A stretch of 61,452 nt of DNA from Desulfovibrionales bacterium (GTDB taxonomy: Bacteria; Desulfobacterota; Desulfovibrionia; Desulfovibrionales; Desulfovibrionaceae), in assembly GCA_030156255.1 (NCBI GenBank), contig JASGMV010000017.1:1-61452 (forward strand), written 5' to 3'. Positions 51,157 to 60,653 of this stretch are shown in pieces. Position 1 is the first letter of the stretch. The number at the start of each line of letters is the position of its first letter. Both the position numbers and the translations under genes were made by a program. The notes below the pieces were generated by a model. The model did no database searches, was not told the origin of the DNA, and was given only the letters and a program-made list of their open reading frames with translations.

Positions 51157-52857
51157 TTAAGTGCTGCTGCCCATCTGATTGATCAGCTGGGTGAGCGTCG
51201 CGCTGATGTTGCTGTATTCGCCGAGCGTCGTCTCAAGCCGTGAAAATTTGTCCGTCAACCGTTGTTCATAGTTGGAAAGCCGCTCTTCTTCGCTTAGTAT
51301 TTTGTCTTCGATGTTGTCGATGATGTCGTCGTAGTTGTCTTCCAGAATGTTGATGGCTCCGGTTTCTTCGCTGGTCATGTCCTCCAGCGTATTGACCAGT
51401 TCGCCGATCTTGCCGAGCTTCAGGGACACGCTTCCGTTATAGGTCCCGTCCGCGTGGTTGGTGGCCGTGATCGAAAGGCCTCCTTCGTCCTGGCCGTAGG
51501 CGCCGGTGAGAATCCAGCCGTCTATGTCGGCCTCGTGTCCGTTGATGGTGGCGGATACGATTGATCCTCCGCTGACGGTGTAGGAGACGTCGTAGACGCC
51601 CGCCTTGGTGATGTCCTCAATGTAAGAGTTGTAGGCCATGTCCGAGGAGTTGGATTGGCCGTCGTAGTAGGCGGCGAAAATAGCGGTCACGGCGTCCGGG
51701 TCGGCCGCCAGTTTTTCATCCAGGACTGTTTCGTCGATTTCCAACAATCCGCACAGGGAGGACCCTTCGTCGGCGTTGGTCAGAATGCCGAGGTCGGCCA
51801 GGCTGCAGTAGATATCCCCCGTGCCGGTATCTGCGTCGTAAAACTCGAAGCCGACGCCGATGCTGGCGACGATATCTTTGAGTCGTTGGCCGACCAACTG
51901 CTGCACGCCGTAGTTGCCCGTGAAGATGGACCCTTCCTCCGCGTCTGCATCGTAGGCCGTGAGGTCCTGAATCGACGTCCGGATGGCGTTCATCTGCTCG
52001 ACGAAGGTTTCGATGTTTTCCTTGATGGCGTCGGTATCCACGTCCGTGGTCAAGGTGATGGTCACCGGATTGTCGTAATCAGCGTATTTCAGACTGATGT
52101 TGATCCCGGACAGGCTATTGGAAATGGTGTTGGAGGCGTTGCTGATCCACGAGTCCGAGCCGCTGGGCCAGCCGTCGATCTTGTACAGGGCGCTCGCCGC
52201 TTCTTGGGTATTGTCGAAGCTTGAGGAGTCGAAGCCCGACAAGGTGGTGCCCGCGTCGTTGATTTCCACCTGCGCGTCGGATCCCAGGTCCAGGCCTCTC
52301 AACTGGAGATAATAATTCTCTCCATCGGAAATGACGGCGGCTCGGACGCCCGGGTTCTCAGTATCGTTGTTGATGATGTCGGTGAGATTTCCGAGCGTGG
52401 CTCCGTCGGAAACGTCGACGGTGTAGGTTTCGCCTTGGTACGTATAGGAAAAGGTGGCGTTGGAGCCGGAGTTGTTGACGGAGGCGTCTTCGGAAGCATA
52501 TCCGGTGTCATGGACCAGGATGTCGTTGGCGGCCAGCTGCTTGACGGTGATGGTGTGGCTTCCGCTTTCCGCGTCGCTGTCCGCCGTCGCCGTGAGATAG
52601 GCGGAGTTGGACACCGTGACGGACTTCACCTCGAATTCGTTCGGCGTGTCCATGGAGCTCAGGGTGTCCTGCAGCTCCAGCAGTTGCGCATTGAGATCTT
52701 GCAACGCCGCGACCTTATCTTCCCAGGTTTGGAGCCAGTCCTCATATTTTTCTAATGTATAGCTTTCAACCTCAAGGAGACCTTCGATCAAGGTGTCGAA
52801 ATCTGTGGAGGAGGCAATGCCGCTAAAGGTAATGCTTCCCGAGGTGTAGTCGCTCAT
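51157..52857 (-). CDS. fliD: flagellar hook-associated protein 2 (filament cap)
   Basis: A 566-residue FliD, exported through the flagellar secretion system; five to six copies cap the filament. The N-terminal domain begins ITFSGIASSTDFDTLIEGLL with the VESYTLEKYEDWLQTWEDKV coiled helix; the C-terminal domain ends in a coiled coil (EDKILSEEERLSNYEQRLTD, KFSRLETTLGEYSNISATLT). The middle is Asn/Asp/Ser-rich, as usual. Acidic composition is typical for secreted flagellar proteins. It precedes fliS in the same leftward block. Confidence 0.96.
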   Translation of the reverse strand: MSDYTSGSITFSGIASSTDFDTLIEGLLEVESYTLEKYEDWLQTWEDKVAALQDLNAQLLELQDTLSSMDTPNEFEVKSVTVSNSAYLTATADSDAESGSHTITVKQLAANDILVHDTGYASEDASVNNSGSNATFSYTYQGETYTVDVSDGATLGNLTDIINNDTENPGVRAAVISDGENYYLQLRGLDLGSDAQVEINDAGTTLSGFDSSSFDNTQEAASALYKIDGWPSGSDSWISNASNTISNSLSGINISLKYADYDNPVTITLTTDVDTDAIKENIETFVEQMNAIRTSIQDLTAYDADAEEGSIFTGNYGVQQLVGQRLKDIVASIGVGFEFYDADTGTGDIYCSLADLGILTNADEGSSLCGLLEIDETVLDEKLAADPDAVTAIFAAYYDGQSNSSDMAYNSYIEDITKAGVYDVSYTVSGGSIVSATINGHEADIDGWILTGAYGQDEGGLSITATNHADGTYNGSVSLKLGKIGELVNTLEDMTSEETGAINILEDNYDDIIDNIEDKILSEEERLSNYEQRLTDKFSRLETTLGEYSNISATLTQLINQMGSST

Positions 52858-52939
52858 GGTGGTGTCCTCGCCGGAAAAAAATGCCTGCTTGAGTTTTCCG
52901 ATCGAGACTTTGCAATTTTAGCGCCACCTGCTTATGAGG

Positions 52940-52969
52940 CCGGCCGAGCCCCTGTCGGAGCCCGGCCGG
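52940..52969 (-). terminator. GC-rich hairpin after flagellin
   Basis: CCGGCC (52940-52945) pairs with GGCCGG (52964-52969), with further pairing inside. There is no T-run, so it may only attenuate or protect the flagellin message before fliD. Confidence 0.45.
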
Positions 52970-53007
52970 TTGTTGCTTGACAGTGGTGAACGAGGCTGAC
53001 GCTATCG

Positions 53008-53904
53008 TTAGCCGATGAGCGACAGGGCCATCTGCGGCAGGCTGTTGGCCTGGGACAGCATGCTCACCGCGGACTGGGTCAGAATCTGCTGGCGCACGAA
53101 CTCGGTCATTTCCGTGGACACGTCCACGTCGGAAATCCGGGATTCGGCGGCGGACAGGTTCTCGCCCTGGATCTCAAGGTTGGTGATGGTGTTCTCCAAC
53201 CGGTTTTGAAGGGCTCCCAGGTTGGCGCGGATTTGGTCCTTGGACACGATGGCGTCGGTAAGGGCGGTCAAAGCATTCTGGGCCAGCTCCTGGGTGGAGA
53301 TGGAGCGCCCGGTCGCAGTGCTGGCGGCGCCGAGGCCCAAGCCGAAGGCCGAAGCCGTGGAGTTGTCGATGGAGACGTAGTAGTAGTCTTCCGCCGAGTC
53401 GTTGGCCGTACCGAAGTGAATCTTGGCCGGACCGGTTGGCGTGAGGGTGGAGCCGTCGTGGTCGGAACTCGCGCCCGAGAGGTTGCCGTTGAGCAGGTTG
53501 ATGCCGTTGAAGTCCGTGGCGTTGGCGATACGGGTGATTTCCGAAGCCATGGCCTGGTACTCGGAGTCGATGATCATGCGCTGGGCGGAGGTGTAGGTGC
53601 CCGTGGACGCCTGGGTCGCCAACTCCTTCATACGGATGAGCTTTTCGTCGATGACCGAGAGCGCGCCGTCCGCGGTCTGAATCATCGAGATGGCGTCGTT
53701 GGCGTTGCGAACGCCCTGGTGCAGGGACGTGATGTCCGCACGCATGAGTTCGCGAACAGCCAGACCGGCCGCGTCGTCCGATGCGTTGTCGATGCGCAGG
53801 CCTGAAGACAGCCGGCGAGTGGACACGCTCAACGCGTCGTACGAATTGTTCAGGTTGCGCGCCGCATTCATCGCCATTAAGTTGTGGTTGATAACGAGAG
53901 CCAT
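53008..53904 (-). CDS. fliC: flagellin
   Basis: A 298-residue filament protein, polymerised outside the cell. The D0/D1 N-terminus (ALVINHNLMAMNAARNLNNS, then RLSSGLRIDNASDDAAGLAV) and C-terminus (VSTEMTEFVRQQILTQSAVS, ending SLPQMALSLIG) are standard; the variable middle is short (about 100 residues), so the filament surface is simple. AAGGAGG precedes the ATG. A sigma-28-like promoter and inverted repeat lie upstream. Codon use is highly biased, as expected for a very abundant protein. Confidence 0.98.
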   Translation of the reverse strand: MALVINHNLMAMNAARNLNNSYDALSVSTRRLSSGLRIDNASDDAAGLAVRELMRADITSLHQGVRNANDAISMIQTADGALSVIDEKLIRMKELATQASTGTYTSAQRMIIDSEYQAMASEITRIANATDFNGINLLNGNLSGASSDHDGSTLTPTGPAKIHFGTANDSAEDYYYVSIDNSTASAFGLGLGAASTATGRSISTQELAQNALTALTDAIVSKDQIRANLGALQNRLENTITNLEIQGENLSAAESRISDVDVSTEMTEFVRQQILTQSAVSMLSQANSLPQMALSLIG

Positions 53905-53994
53905 GTTTTTTTCCTCCTTGAAGTTACTTCGGCTTCCTTGCCGTTGGTTTTGCTCGGTTCATCGAGCCGTTGGGGAGTTTTTTACTTGAGAACT

Positions 53995-54032
53995 TTCCGT
54001 CGTTGCTCATCTCATCGACGGCAACGACGGAA
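53995..54032. promoter_or_regulatory. 12-bp inverted repeat over the flagellin promoter
   Basis: TTCCGTCGTTGC (53995-54006) and its exact complement GCAACGACGGAA (54021-54032), 14 bases apart, overlap the sigma-28 boxes and the presumed start of transcription. Operator or 5' leader hairpin. Confidence 0.55.
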
Positions 54033-54038
54033 ACTTTA
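54012..54038 (-). promoter_or_regulatory. sigma-28 (FliA)-type flagellin promoter
   Basis: On the minus strand TAAA (54038-54035), a 15-base spacer and GTCGATGA (54019-54012), six of eight matches to GCCGATAA. It lies about 110 bases before the flagellin ATG. Confidence 0.65.
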
Positions 54039-54170
54039 GGCTGGCGGCGCTATTTGAAGAATGGAGGAAAATTTTTCTTTTCTTACTTAACTCATTAAAG
54101 TTTAATGAGTTAATGAGAATAAGCTCGCGAAGAGGCGGGGGAAGATCAAAAAAAATTTCGTTGCAAAGGA

Positions 54171-54965
54171 TCAGTCGCGGGGCGAGCGGGCCGCGTCCAG
54201 GGCGCGGCCCGCCTGTTCAGGGCTGATTCCGCGGGAACGGGCGATTCCGGCCAGATTTTCTTCGGCGTCCGAGGCGCGTAGGTACAAAGGCTCGATGGGC
54301 TCGTCCCGGAATTCGGCTTCCAGGGCGAAATCGGCTATCGCCTGGGCGCATGGTTCGTCGAATCGATCGTCCAGCAGCCGGACGCCGCTGTCTTCAAGGG
54401 CTTTGGCCAGCCCGGTGTTGCGGCGCAGGCCGCTGCCCAGGGCCGTGGTCTGCGCCGGCGGTCCCTGCAGCGCGATCTGCTGGGCTTCGGCGACGTCCAC
54501 CACGCTGATTTTGCTCGCAGGCGCCAAGCCTTCGAAGACCTGGACGTAAACCTGTCTGGTCCTGGCGTGGGTCAGCACCACGCTTCGTCTGGCGAGGCTG
54601 GACCGAGCGGAGCGGACAAGGGCCTCCATGTGGGACAGGCCGGCGCGCGGTAGTCTGCGTGAGAGGCTGAAGCCTTCGGCGAAGGCCAGAACGATGCGCA
54701 ATCCCGTGAAGCTTCCCGGTCCGCGTGTGCAAACCAGCCCGCCGATGCCTTCCGGCGTGAGTTTGAGAAGTTCGAGCATCCGGTCCAGGGCCGGCCCCAG
54801 AATTTCGGCCATCCGGCCCGTCGCCTCCCATTGCTGGGCGGCTAGAAGCCTGGCCTTCGGACCCGGCTCGGCCTTGAAAATCCCCAGCGTCAGACGGCGC
54901 TCGCAACCGCCCAGCAGCAGGATGGGATCAGAGGGGAGTGTTGTTGAGGCTTCGAGCGAGATCAT
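54171..54965 (-). CDS. tsaB: tRNA t6A-synthesis protein TsaB
   Basis: A 264-residue partner of TsaD/TsaE in making threonylcarbamoyl-adenosine on tRNAs that read ANN codons. The ASKHA-fold marks are VCTRGPGSFTGLRIVLAFAE, then GLSHMEALVRSA; the usual N-terminal DTST box is weak (LLLGGCERRLTLGIF). The ATG at 54965 overlaps the end of rseP by 38 bases; a later start cannot be excluded. It is the last gene of cdsA-dxr-rseP-tsaB. The degenerate N-terminus fits TsaB being a non-catalytic scaffold. Confidence 0.87.
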   Translation of the reverse strand: MISLEASTTLPSDPILLLGGCERRLTLGIFKAEPGPKARLLAAQQWEATGRMAEILGPALDRMLELLKLTPEGIGGLVCTRGPGSFTGLRIVLAFAEGFSLSRRLPRAGLSHMEALVRSARSSLARRSVVLTHARTRQVYVQVFEGLAPASKISVVDVAEAQQIALQGPPAQTTALGSGLRRNTGLAKALEDSGVRLLDDRFDEPCAQAIADFALEAEFRDEPIEPLYLRASDAEENLAGIARSRGISPEQAGRALDAARSPRD

Positions 54966-56016
54966 TATAAATAGCCAACCCCATGAGGGCCAGGATGACC
55001 ACCAGGCCGGCCTGGGTGGCCAGCCGCCGGATGCGTTCATTGACGGGACGGCGCAGGACGATCTCCAGGGCGAAGAAAAGAAGATGCCCGCCGTCCAGAA
55101 TGGGGATGGGCAACAAGTTGATGAGCCCCAGGTTCAGACTGATGATGGCGGTGATGAACAGCAGGTCGTAGATGCCTTTATGGGCTTGTTCGCTCACAAG
55201 CTGGGCGATCATGATGGGGCCGCCGATCTTCTCCAGGGGCACGATGCGTTCGACGATCTTGATCACGCCTTCCACCAGGAAGACGGTGGTGCGCCAAGTC
55301 TCCTTGCCGGCTTCGCCAAAGGCCTCCACCCACGGCACCTGGACGCGCATGGTTTGGTTCATGGTGGCGATGACCCCGATGCGCGCCTTGTGCACGGTCT
55401 CCCCGAACACGTTGACGTCTTGCTGTATTTCCGGAGTGATGCGCCGGGTGAACGTCTTTCCTTCGCGCTGAATCGTCAGGTTGAGGGGGGCGGCTCCATG
55501 GGTCTGGATCGCGTCGGCCATTTCCCCCCAAGTCTTGATCGGATGCTGGTCGATGGCCAGGATGGAGTCGCCGGGTTTCAGCCCGGCGGCGTGGGCCGGT
55601 CCGCCTTCCTGCAGTCCTCCCACGATCGGGGGCAAGACCATTTTGCCTTGGGCCGCAAGCAGCATCCAGAACAGCAGCCAAGCCAGCAGGAAATTGAACA
55701 AGGGGCCGGCGGCCACCACGCACATGCGCTGCCAGGGCGGCCGAAGCATGAAATGCTCCTTGGCCGAGAAATCCGGGTCCAGCTCGCCGCCTTCGTCGAG
55801 AAACTGCTCCCCGACCATGTGCACATAGCCGCCCAATGGAATGGCGGAAAGTCGATATTCCGTGCGGCCGTGGCGAAAGGAGAGCAGTTTGGGGCCGAAT
55901 CCCAGGGAGAATGTCCGGACGCCTACCCCCAGAGCCCGGGCCACCAGAAAATGCCCCAGCTCATGAAAAAAGATGAGTCCGCCCAGGACCAGTACAATGG
56001 CGACAACACTCAACAT
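54928..56016 (-). CDS. rseP: site-2 protease RseP-like (M50)
   Basis: A 362-residue intramembrane zinc protease that cuts anti-sigma factors or signal-peptide remnants within the inner membrane. HELGH is at residues 18-22 in the first helix, a PDZ domain occupies the middle (GGLQEGGPAHAAGLKPGDSI), and the second metal motif is NLLPIPILDGGHL. One PDZ domain is present rather than the two of E. coli RseP, common outside gammaproteobacteria. It overlaps dxr by seven bases, so it is translationally coupled. Confidence 0.95.
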   Translation of the reverse strand: MLSVVAIVLVLGGLIFFHELGHFLVARALGVGVRTFSLGFGPKLLSFRHGRTEYRLSAIPLGGYVHMVGEQFLDEGGELDPDFSAKEHFMLRPPWQRMCVVAAGPLFNFLLAWLLFWMLLAAQGKMVLPPIVGGLQEGGPAHAAGLKPGDSILAIDQHPIKTWGEMADAIQTHGAAPLNLTIQREGKTFTRRITPEIQQDVNVFGETVHKARIGVIATMNQTMRVQVPWVEAFGEAGKETWRTTVFLVEGVIKIVERIVPLEKIGGPIMIAQLVSEQAHKGIYDLLFITAIISLNLGLINLLPIPILDGGHLLFFALEIVLRRPVNERIRRLATQAGLVVILALMGLAIYNDLARSLNNTPL

Positions 56017-57233
56017 CGGACGTTGCTTCCTCCGGCAAGGCGTTCGAGCAAGTTTCTGCGGCAGCGGGCGTCGATCTCCAAGATGTGCTCCGGCTCCTCC
56101 ACATCCACTGCTTCATGGGCTTCAAGGGCCTGTTCGATGAGTTCGGGAATGCGCAGGAAGGGAATTTTTTCCTGAAGGAACAAGGCGACAGCCACTTCAT
56201 TGGCCGCGTTGAGCACGATGGGGTGGCTTTTGGAGGCGGCGAAAGCCTCAAAGGCCAGCCGCAGGCAGGGGAACAGGTCCTGCTTGGGCTCCTCGAAAGT
56301 CAAGGAGCCCGCTTCCGCCAGGCTCAACGTCTTCAGGGGCAAGGAGACCCGCTTGGGGTAGCAGAGGCAGTGGGCGATGGGGATCATCATGTTGGGCGTC
56401 CCGAGATGTCCGATGAGCGAGCCGTCCACGTACTCCACCAGCGAGTGGACGATGGACTGCGGGTGGACCACCACTTTGACGGCCTGCGGGGGGAGCCCGT
56501 AAAGATGGCAGGCTTCGATGACCTCCAGGCCTTTGTTCATGAGCGTCGCGGAGTCGATGCTGATCTTGGCGCCCATGGACCAGTTGGGATGGTTCAAAGC
56601 CTGGTCCGGCGTGACCTGCTGCAGGAAGGCTTTGTCGCGCGTCCGGAAAGGGCCTCCGGAAGCGGTGAGCACCAGATGCCGGACGTCTTCTGCGTCGTGC
56701 CCGGCCAGGGATTGGAAAATGGCATTGTGCTCGGAGTCCACCGGCAGGACCACGGCGCCGCTTCGACGACAGACCCGGCGAATGATGTGTCCTCCCAGGA
56801 CCAGGGATTCCTTGTTGGCCAGGGCGATGATCTTCCCGGCGCGGGCCGCGGCCAGGGTGGGGGGGAATCCCGCGGCGCCGACGATGCTGGAGAGGATCAC
56901 GTCGGCTTCGTCCAGAGAGGCTAGCTCGCAGGAGCCTTGCTCTCCCACGTGAATCTCAGGGGCGTAGCCGGCCGGCAGCAGGCCGGCGAGTTCGTCCGCG
57001 GCCGGTTGGTCTGCAATCCCCAGATGAGAGGGACGCCAAGTTGCGGCCAGCTCGGCCAGCCGCTGAACGTTGCGCCCGGCGCCTAGGGCGACGATGGTGA
57101 ACAGGTCGGGATGTTCGGACACCACCTTGAGGGCGCTGAGGCCGATGGAGCCGGTGGCGCCCAGGATGGACAGACGTCTCGGGAAGGACGGCGCGGCCAT
57201 GTCGGCCGGCCAGGGAGAAATATAGGTCTTCAC
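56010..57233 (-). CDS. dxr: 1-deoxy-D-xylulose 5-phosphate reductoisomerase
   Basis: Second enzyme of the MEP isoprenoid pathway; NADPH-dependent conversion of DXP to MEP. The 407 residues show the NADPH site ILGATGSIGLSALKV, the ALANKESLVLGG motif, and the substrate loop PNWSMGAKISIDSATLMNKG. The GTG at 57233 overlaps the cdsA stop (GTGA); an ATG at 57200 gives the more usual N-terminus and is a real alternative. It is coupled to cdsA and rseP, the classical order. It complements ispG at 6.7-7.8 kb. Confidence 0.97.
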   Translation of the reverse strand: MKTYISPWPADMAAPSFPRRLSILGATGSIGLSALKVVSEHPDLFTIVALGAGRNVQRLAELAATWRPSHLGIADQPAADELAGLLPAGYAPEIHVGEQGSCELASLDEADVILSSIVGAAGFPPTLAAARAGKIIALANKESLVLGGHIIRRVCRRSGAVVLPVDSEHNAIFQSLAGHDAEDVRHLVLTASGGPFRTRDKAFLQQVTPDQALNHPNWSMGAKISIDSATLMNKGLEVIEACHLYGLPPQAVKVVVHPQSIVHSLVEYVDGSLIGHLGTPNMMIPIAHCLCYPKRVSLPLKTLSLAEAGSLTFEEPKQDLFPCLRLAFEAFAASKSHPIVLNAANEVAVALFLQEKIPFLRIPELIEQALEAHEAVDVEEPEHILEIDARCRRNLLERLAGGSNVRC

Positions 57234-58063
57234 GGAGTCGCGCCTCCGGCGCCGAAAAACGGATAGATGCTTTCCGCCAACAGGTAGACGGGCAGGGCGA
57301 AGAGCAGGCCGTCGATGCGGTCCAGGATGCCGCCGTGTCCCGGCAGCAGGCGCCCGGAGTCTTTGACGCCAAGGCTGCGCTTGAGGACGGATTCAAAGAA
57401 GTCGCCGAATTGCGCGGCGAGATTCATGGCCAGGCCGAGGACGCACCAAGCCCACCACGGCGCCTGGCCCAACAACAGGCCGAAAACCACGGTCAAGGCC
57501 ACGCAGGCGGCGCAGCCGCCGAAGCTGCCGGCCCAGGTCTTCTTCGGGCTGACGGTCGTCCATACCTTGGCGCCGCCGACCAGATGGCCGGTGTAAAAGG
57601 CCGCCGTGTCCGAAACGGCCGTGGCGGCCAGGACCAGAACCATGGCCAAGGGCTGCATCCAGAGAAAGCATTGCAGGCAAAGCGGCAGATAAAGCAGGCC
57701 CATGAGCGCCGTCAGGCCGGGCTGAATTTCGAAATTTTCCGGATTGCGGCTGTAATCGAACAAGAGGTGCATGGCCACGGCCCAAAAGGAGAAAAGCAGG
57801 GCCAACAGGATGAATTCGGATCGTTTGCTGGCGCAGGCGGCCAAAAGCAGGGCGCCCAACCCCATGCAGCCGATTTTGAGCCGCAGGTCCATTCGCGTTG
57901 CTTTCTGTTCTGCGAAAAGGGAATAGAACTCCCAAAGAGCGAGGGCGACCACCACCACCAGCACCGTCGCCAGCACCCAGCCGCGAAAGATGATGGCTGC
58001 GGCCGGAGGGATAATAAGCGCCAGGCCGGTGAGAATACGCTTCAGGTGGGGATTGTCTGGCAT
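57230..58063 (-). CDS. cdsA: phosphatidate cytidylyltransferase
   Basis: A 277-residue, eight-helix membrane enzyme that makes CDP-diacylglycerol from phosphatidate and CTP, the branch point of phospholipid synthesis. The signature lies at the C-terminus: SPKKTWAGSFGG, then GDFFESVLKRSLGVKDSG and LPGHGGILDRIDGLL with the conserved Asp pair. Start at 58063 (MPDNPHLKRILTGLAL). uppS, its usual upstream neighbour, is not present within the window. First gene of the four-gene leftward block. Confidence 0.96.
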   Translation of the reverse strand: MPDNPHLKRILTGLALIIPPAAAIIFRGWVLATVLVVVVALALWEFYSLFAEQKATRMDLRLKIGCMGLGALLLAACASKRSEFILLALLFSFWAVAMHLLFDYSRNPENFEIQPGLTALMGLLYLPLCLQCFLWMQPLAMVLVLAATAVSDTAAFYTGHLVGGAKVWTTVSPKKTWAGSFGGCAACVALTVVFGLLLGQAPWWAWCVLGLAMNLAAQFGDFFESVLKRSLGVKDSGRLLPGHGGILDRIDGLLFALPVYLLAESIYPFFGAGGATP

Positions 58064-58302
58064 GCTGGCTCGAATGATGTTGTGAGGCTTGCGCCGGTTT
58101 CCGGCGCTCCTTGGAGGCAAACTTTTAAACTATTCCCGAATCCTGGGCAACCCCGCAAGAAGCGCTGCGGGCCCCGGGCAAGGAGTTTATTGCAGCGAAG
58201 AAGTATGTTACCTTACATCGATTCAAAATAATACGCCTCCGAGCATATTGCAAAAAATTGGCGTGATCGCAGGATGGAGACTTCCTTGATCAGGAGGGGG
58301 AC

Positions 58303-60045
58303 ATGGAGAATAAAGACGGCGGTTCGAAGAATGGCGCGCAAGGCCTCGCGGCGCGCGAACAGCTTGAGCTCCAGTTCGGCGTCCAGGATCGCAAGCTCGG
58401 AAGGTTGCTGCAGTCCGTCGTGGACGAGGTGAAGTTTTACGCGGGCGCACAGTTGAAGCACATTGAAAAGCTGGCCGAGATCGGTTTGGCCCTGTCCGGC
58501 GAAAAGAACGTGGACAGGCTGCTTGAAATGATCGTGAACGAGGCCCGCGATCTCACCTTCGCGGACGGCGGCACCTTGTACATCGTGGACGATTCAGGTC
58601 GCCGTCTTGATTTCGTGATTCTTCAAAACGACACCATGAAGACTCGGATGGGAGGGACCAGCGGGGTCGAAATCACGCTGCCGCCGGTTCCCATGTACAA
58701 AGACGACGGTTGCCCCAATCATCAGAACGTTTCTTCTTACGCCGCCTTGACCAACGAAATCGTCAATATCGAAGACGTGTATGTGGCGGAGGGGTTCGAT
58801 TTTACCGGTCCCAGAAAGTACGACCAGTCCACGGGCTATCGCTCGAAGTCCATGCTGGTCATCCCCATGCAGAACCACGAGAACGACATCATCGGCGTTC
58901 TGCAACTGCTCAACGCCAAGGACGAGGAAACCGGGGAAGTGGTCCCCTTCGCCAGAGAGTACGTGGACCTTGTCGCATCCCTGGCCTCGCAGGCCGCCGT
59001 GGCTCTGACCAACGCCCGGCTCATCCAGGACCTCAAGGAGCTTTTGTACTCCTTTATCCGATCCATCGCTTCGGCCATCGACGCCAAATCTCCGTACACC
59101 AAAGGCCACATCGACCGCGTAGTGGAGCTGACCATGCTGATCGCCGGCGCCGTGAACGGCGCGCGCAGCGGGCCTTACGGCTCCGTGGACCTTTCCGAAG
59201 ACGAGCTTGAGGAACTCAGGCTGGCGGCCTGGATGCACGACGTGGGCAAGATCACCACACCGGAATACGTGGTGGACAAGTCCACCAAGCTGGAGACCAT
59301 TTTCGATCGGGTGGAGCTGGTGCGCACCCGCTTCGCGTTGATCGAAAAAAGCCTGGAGGCGGACCATTACCGGAAACTGGCCCGATTGGCCCGCAACGGA
59401 GCGCCGGAGGCGGAGCTCCATCGCATCGAGGAGGCCTTTGGCGAGGCGCTGAACGTTCTGTGCGAAGAACGCGATTTCGTGTTGTCCTGCAACTCCCCCG
59501 GGGAGTTCATGGACGAGGGCAAGGCGGAGCGGCTGCGGCGGATCGCCGAGAAGACATTCAGTCACAACGGACGGCGACAGAGCTACCTAACGGACGACGA
59601 AGCGCTGAACCTGAGCATACGCAAGGGCTCCTTGACCGACGCGGAGCGCAAGGTCATCGAGGACCATGCGCGCATGACCCTTGAGATGTTGAGCGAGTTG
59701 CCGTTCCCCAAGCGTTTGTCCCGCGTGGCGGAATATGCGGCGGGGCACCATGAGAAGCTCAATGGCTCCGGTTACCCCCGGGGGATCACCGGAGAGCGTC
59801 TTCCCCTGCAGGCCCGCATCCTCGCCGTGGCCGACGTTTTTGAAGCTCTCACGGCCAAGGACAGGCCGTACAAGAAGCCCATGAAGCTGTCCATGGCCAT
59901 CAAGATTCTCGGCTTCATGTGCAAAGACGGCCACATCGACGGGGACATCCTGGATTTGTTCCTGTCGTCGGGCGCCCATAAGGCCTACGCCGCGCAGCAT
60001 CTCGATCCGAGCCAGCTGGACGAGGTCGAAGAGGCCGCCGGATAG
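58303..60045 (+). CDS. GAF-HD-GYP cytoplasmic phosphodiesterase
   Basis: A 580-residue soluble protein. A GAF domain spans about 55-240 (ADGGTLYIVDDSGRRLDFVI; SMLVIPMQNHENDIIGVLQL). The HD-GYP domain begins at SIASAIDAKSPYTKGHIDRV; the HD pair is His312-Asp313 (WMHDVGK) and the second motif His482-His483-Glu with NGSGYP, where Asn replaces the common Asp. About 170 residues separate the two motifs, against about 60 normally; part of this insertion matches that of the 28748-31783 protein (VVDKxTKLETI, RTRF). AGGAGGGGG precedes the ATG. Predicted cyclic di-GMP phosphodiesterase with its own terminator. Confidence 0.92.
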   Translation: MENKDGGSKNGAQGLAAREQLELQFGVQDRKLGRLLQSVVDEVKFYAGAQLKHIEKLAEIGLALSGEKNVDRLLEMIVNEARDLTFADGGTLYIVDDSGRRLDFVILQNDTMKTRMGGTSGVEITLPPVPMYKDDGCPNHQNVSSYAALTNEIVNIEDVYVAEGFDFTGPRKYDQSTGYRSKSMLVIPMQNHENDIIGVLQLLNAKDEETGEVVPFAREYVDLVASLASQAAVALTNARLIQDLKELLYSFIRSIASAIDAKSPYTKGHIDRVVELTMLIAGAVNGARSGPYGSVDLSEDELEELRLAAWMHDVGKITTPEYVVDKSTKLETIFDRVELVRTRFALIEKSLEADHYRKLARLARNGAPEAELHRIEEAFGEALNVLCEERDFVLSCNSPGEFMDEGKAERLRRIAEKTFSHNGRRQSYLTDDEALNLSIRKGSLTDAERKVIEDHARMTLEMLSELPFPKRLSRVAEYAAGHHEKLNGSGYPRGITGERLPLQARILAVADVFEALTAKDRPYKKPMKLSMAIKILGFMCKDGHIDGDILDLFLSSGAHKAYAAQHLDPSQLDEVEEAAG

Positions 60046-60101
60046 AGCTTTTCAAACGTAACTCTAACGTAACTCTAAGAATTTTGCGTTCCAGGAATGA
60101 A

Positions 60102-60139
60102 AATCGGGATCGCTTCGTCAAGGAATGATCCCGGTTTTT
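60102..60139 (+). terminator. Rho-independent terminator
   Basis: AATCGGGATC pairs with GATCCCGGTT around a 15-base loop, followed by five Ts. It ends the GAF-HD-GYP transcript. Confidence 0.82.
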
Positions 60140-60653
60140 GTATCGCGCCTGAGGTCGGCCGCCGCCTTCATCTCTCGTCGGGCGCGTGCGACGCCGTTCC
60201 GGTTTCGTTTGATTTGTGACGATTCGTAACGCAAAATCGAAATTTCGTCCTTGCAATTTCGTCCAGACTTCTTTGTTTTCATGGCGTTGACCGAAAAGTA
60301 GTTGGTGTACGTCGCTCTGCTTCGGTCTTGCCGTTTTTGCCTATATGTGGCATGTGCCTCATGCTTGTAACATATATTGCGCGGCTGCCTATGCGGCCGC
60401 CGTCCTTTCTGAGTCAATCGAGCGGGGCGACTTGTGGAGTTTGGATTCACGGCCGTCCGCCGGGGCGTTTCGACTGCAGGATCGTCATGACGCAGTGGCC
60501 GTTCGGGGATAGGCCGTTTCGTCTGCTGGTCCGTCGAAACGTTTGCGGAATTTGAAGAGCCGATGTCGATTTATGTGGTGGGACTGAAAAATCCAGGTGC
60601 GAGCTGAAATCGCAGTTTCGTGAAATCTATAACTCCACAATGAGGGCAGAGCG
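60140..60653. other. 514-bp region without a gene
   Basis: Only short open frames with no family resemblance. It should hold the promoter of the following membrane protein. No repeat or clear promoter was seen. Confidence 0.5.

Noticed and set aside
60328-60555. 75-codon ORF in the gap before the last membrane protein
   Set aside because: No ribosome site, no recognisable sequence, random-like composition.
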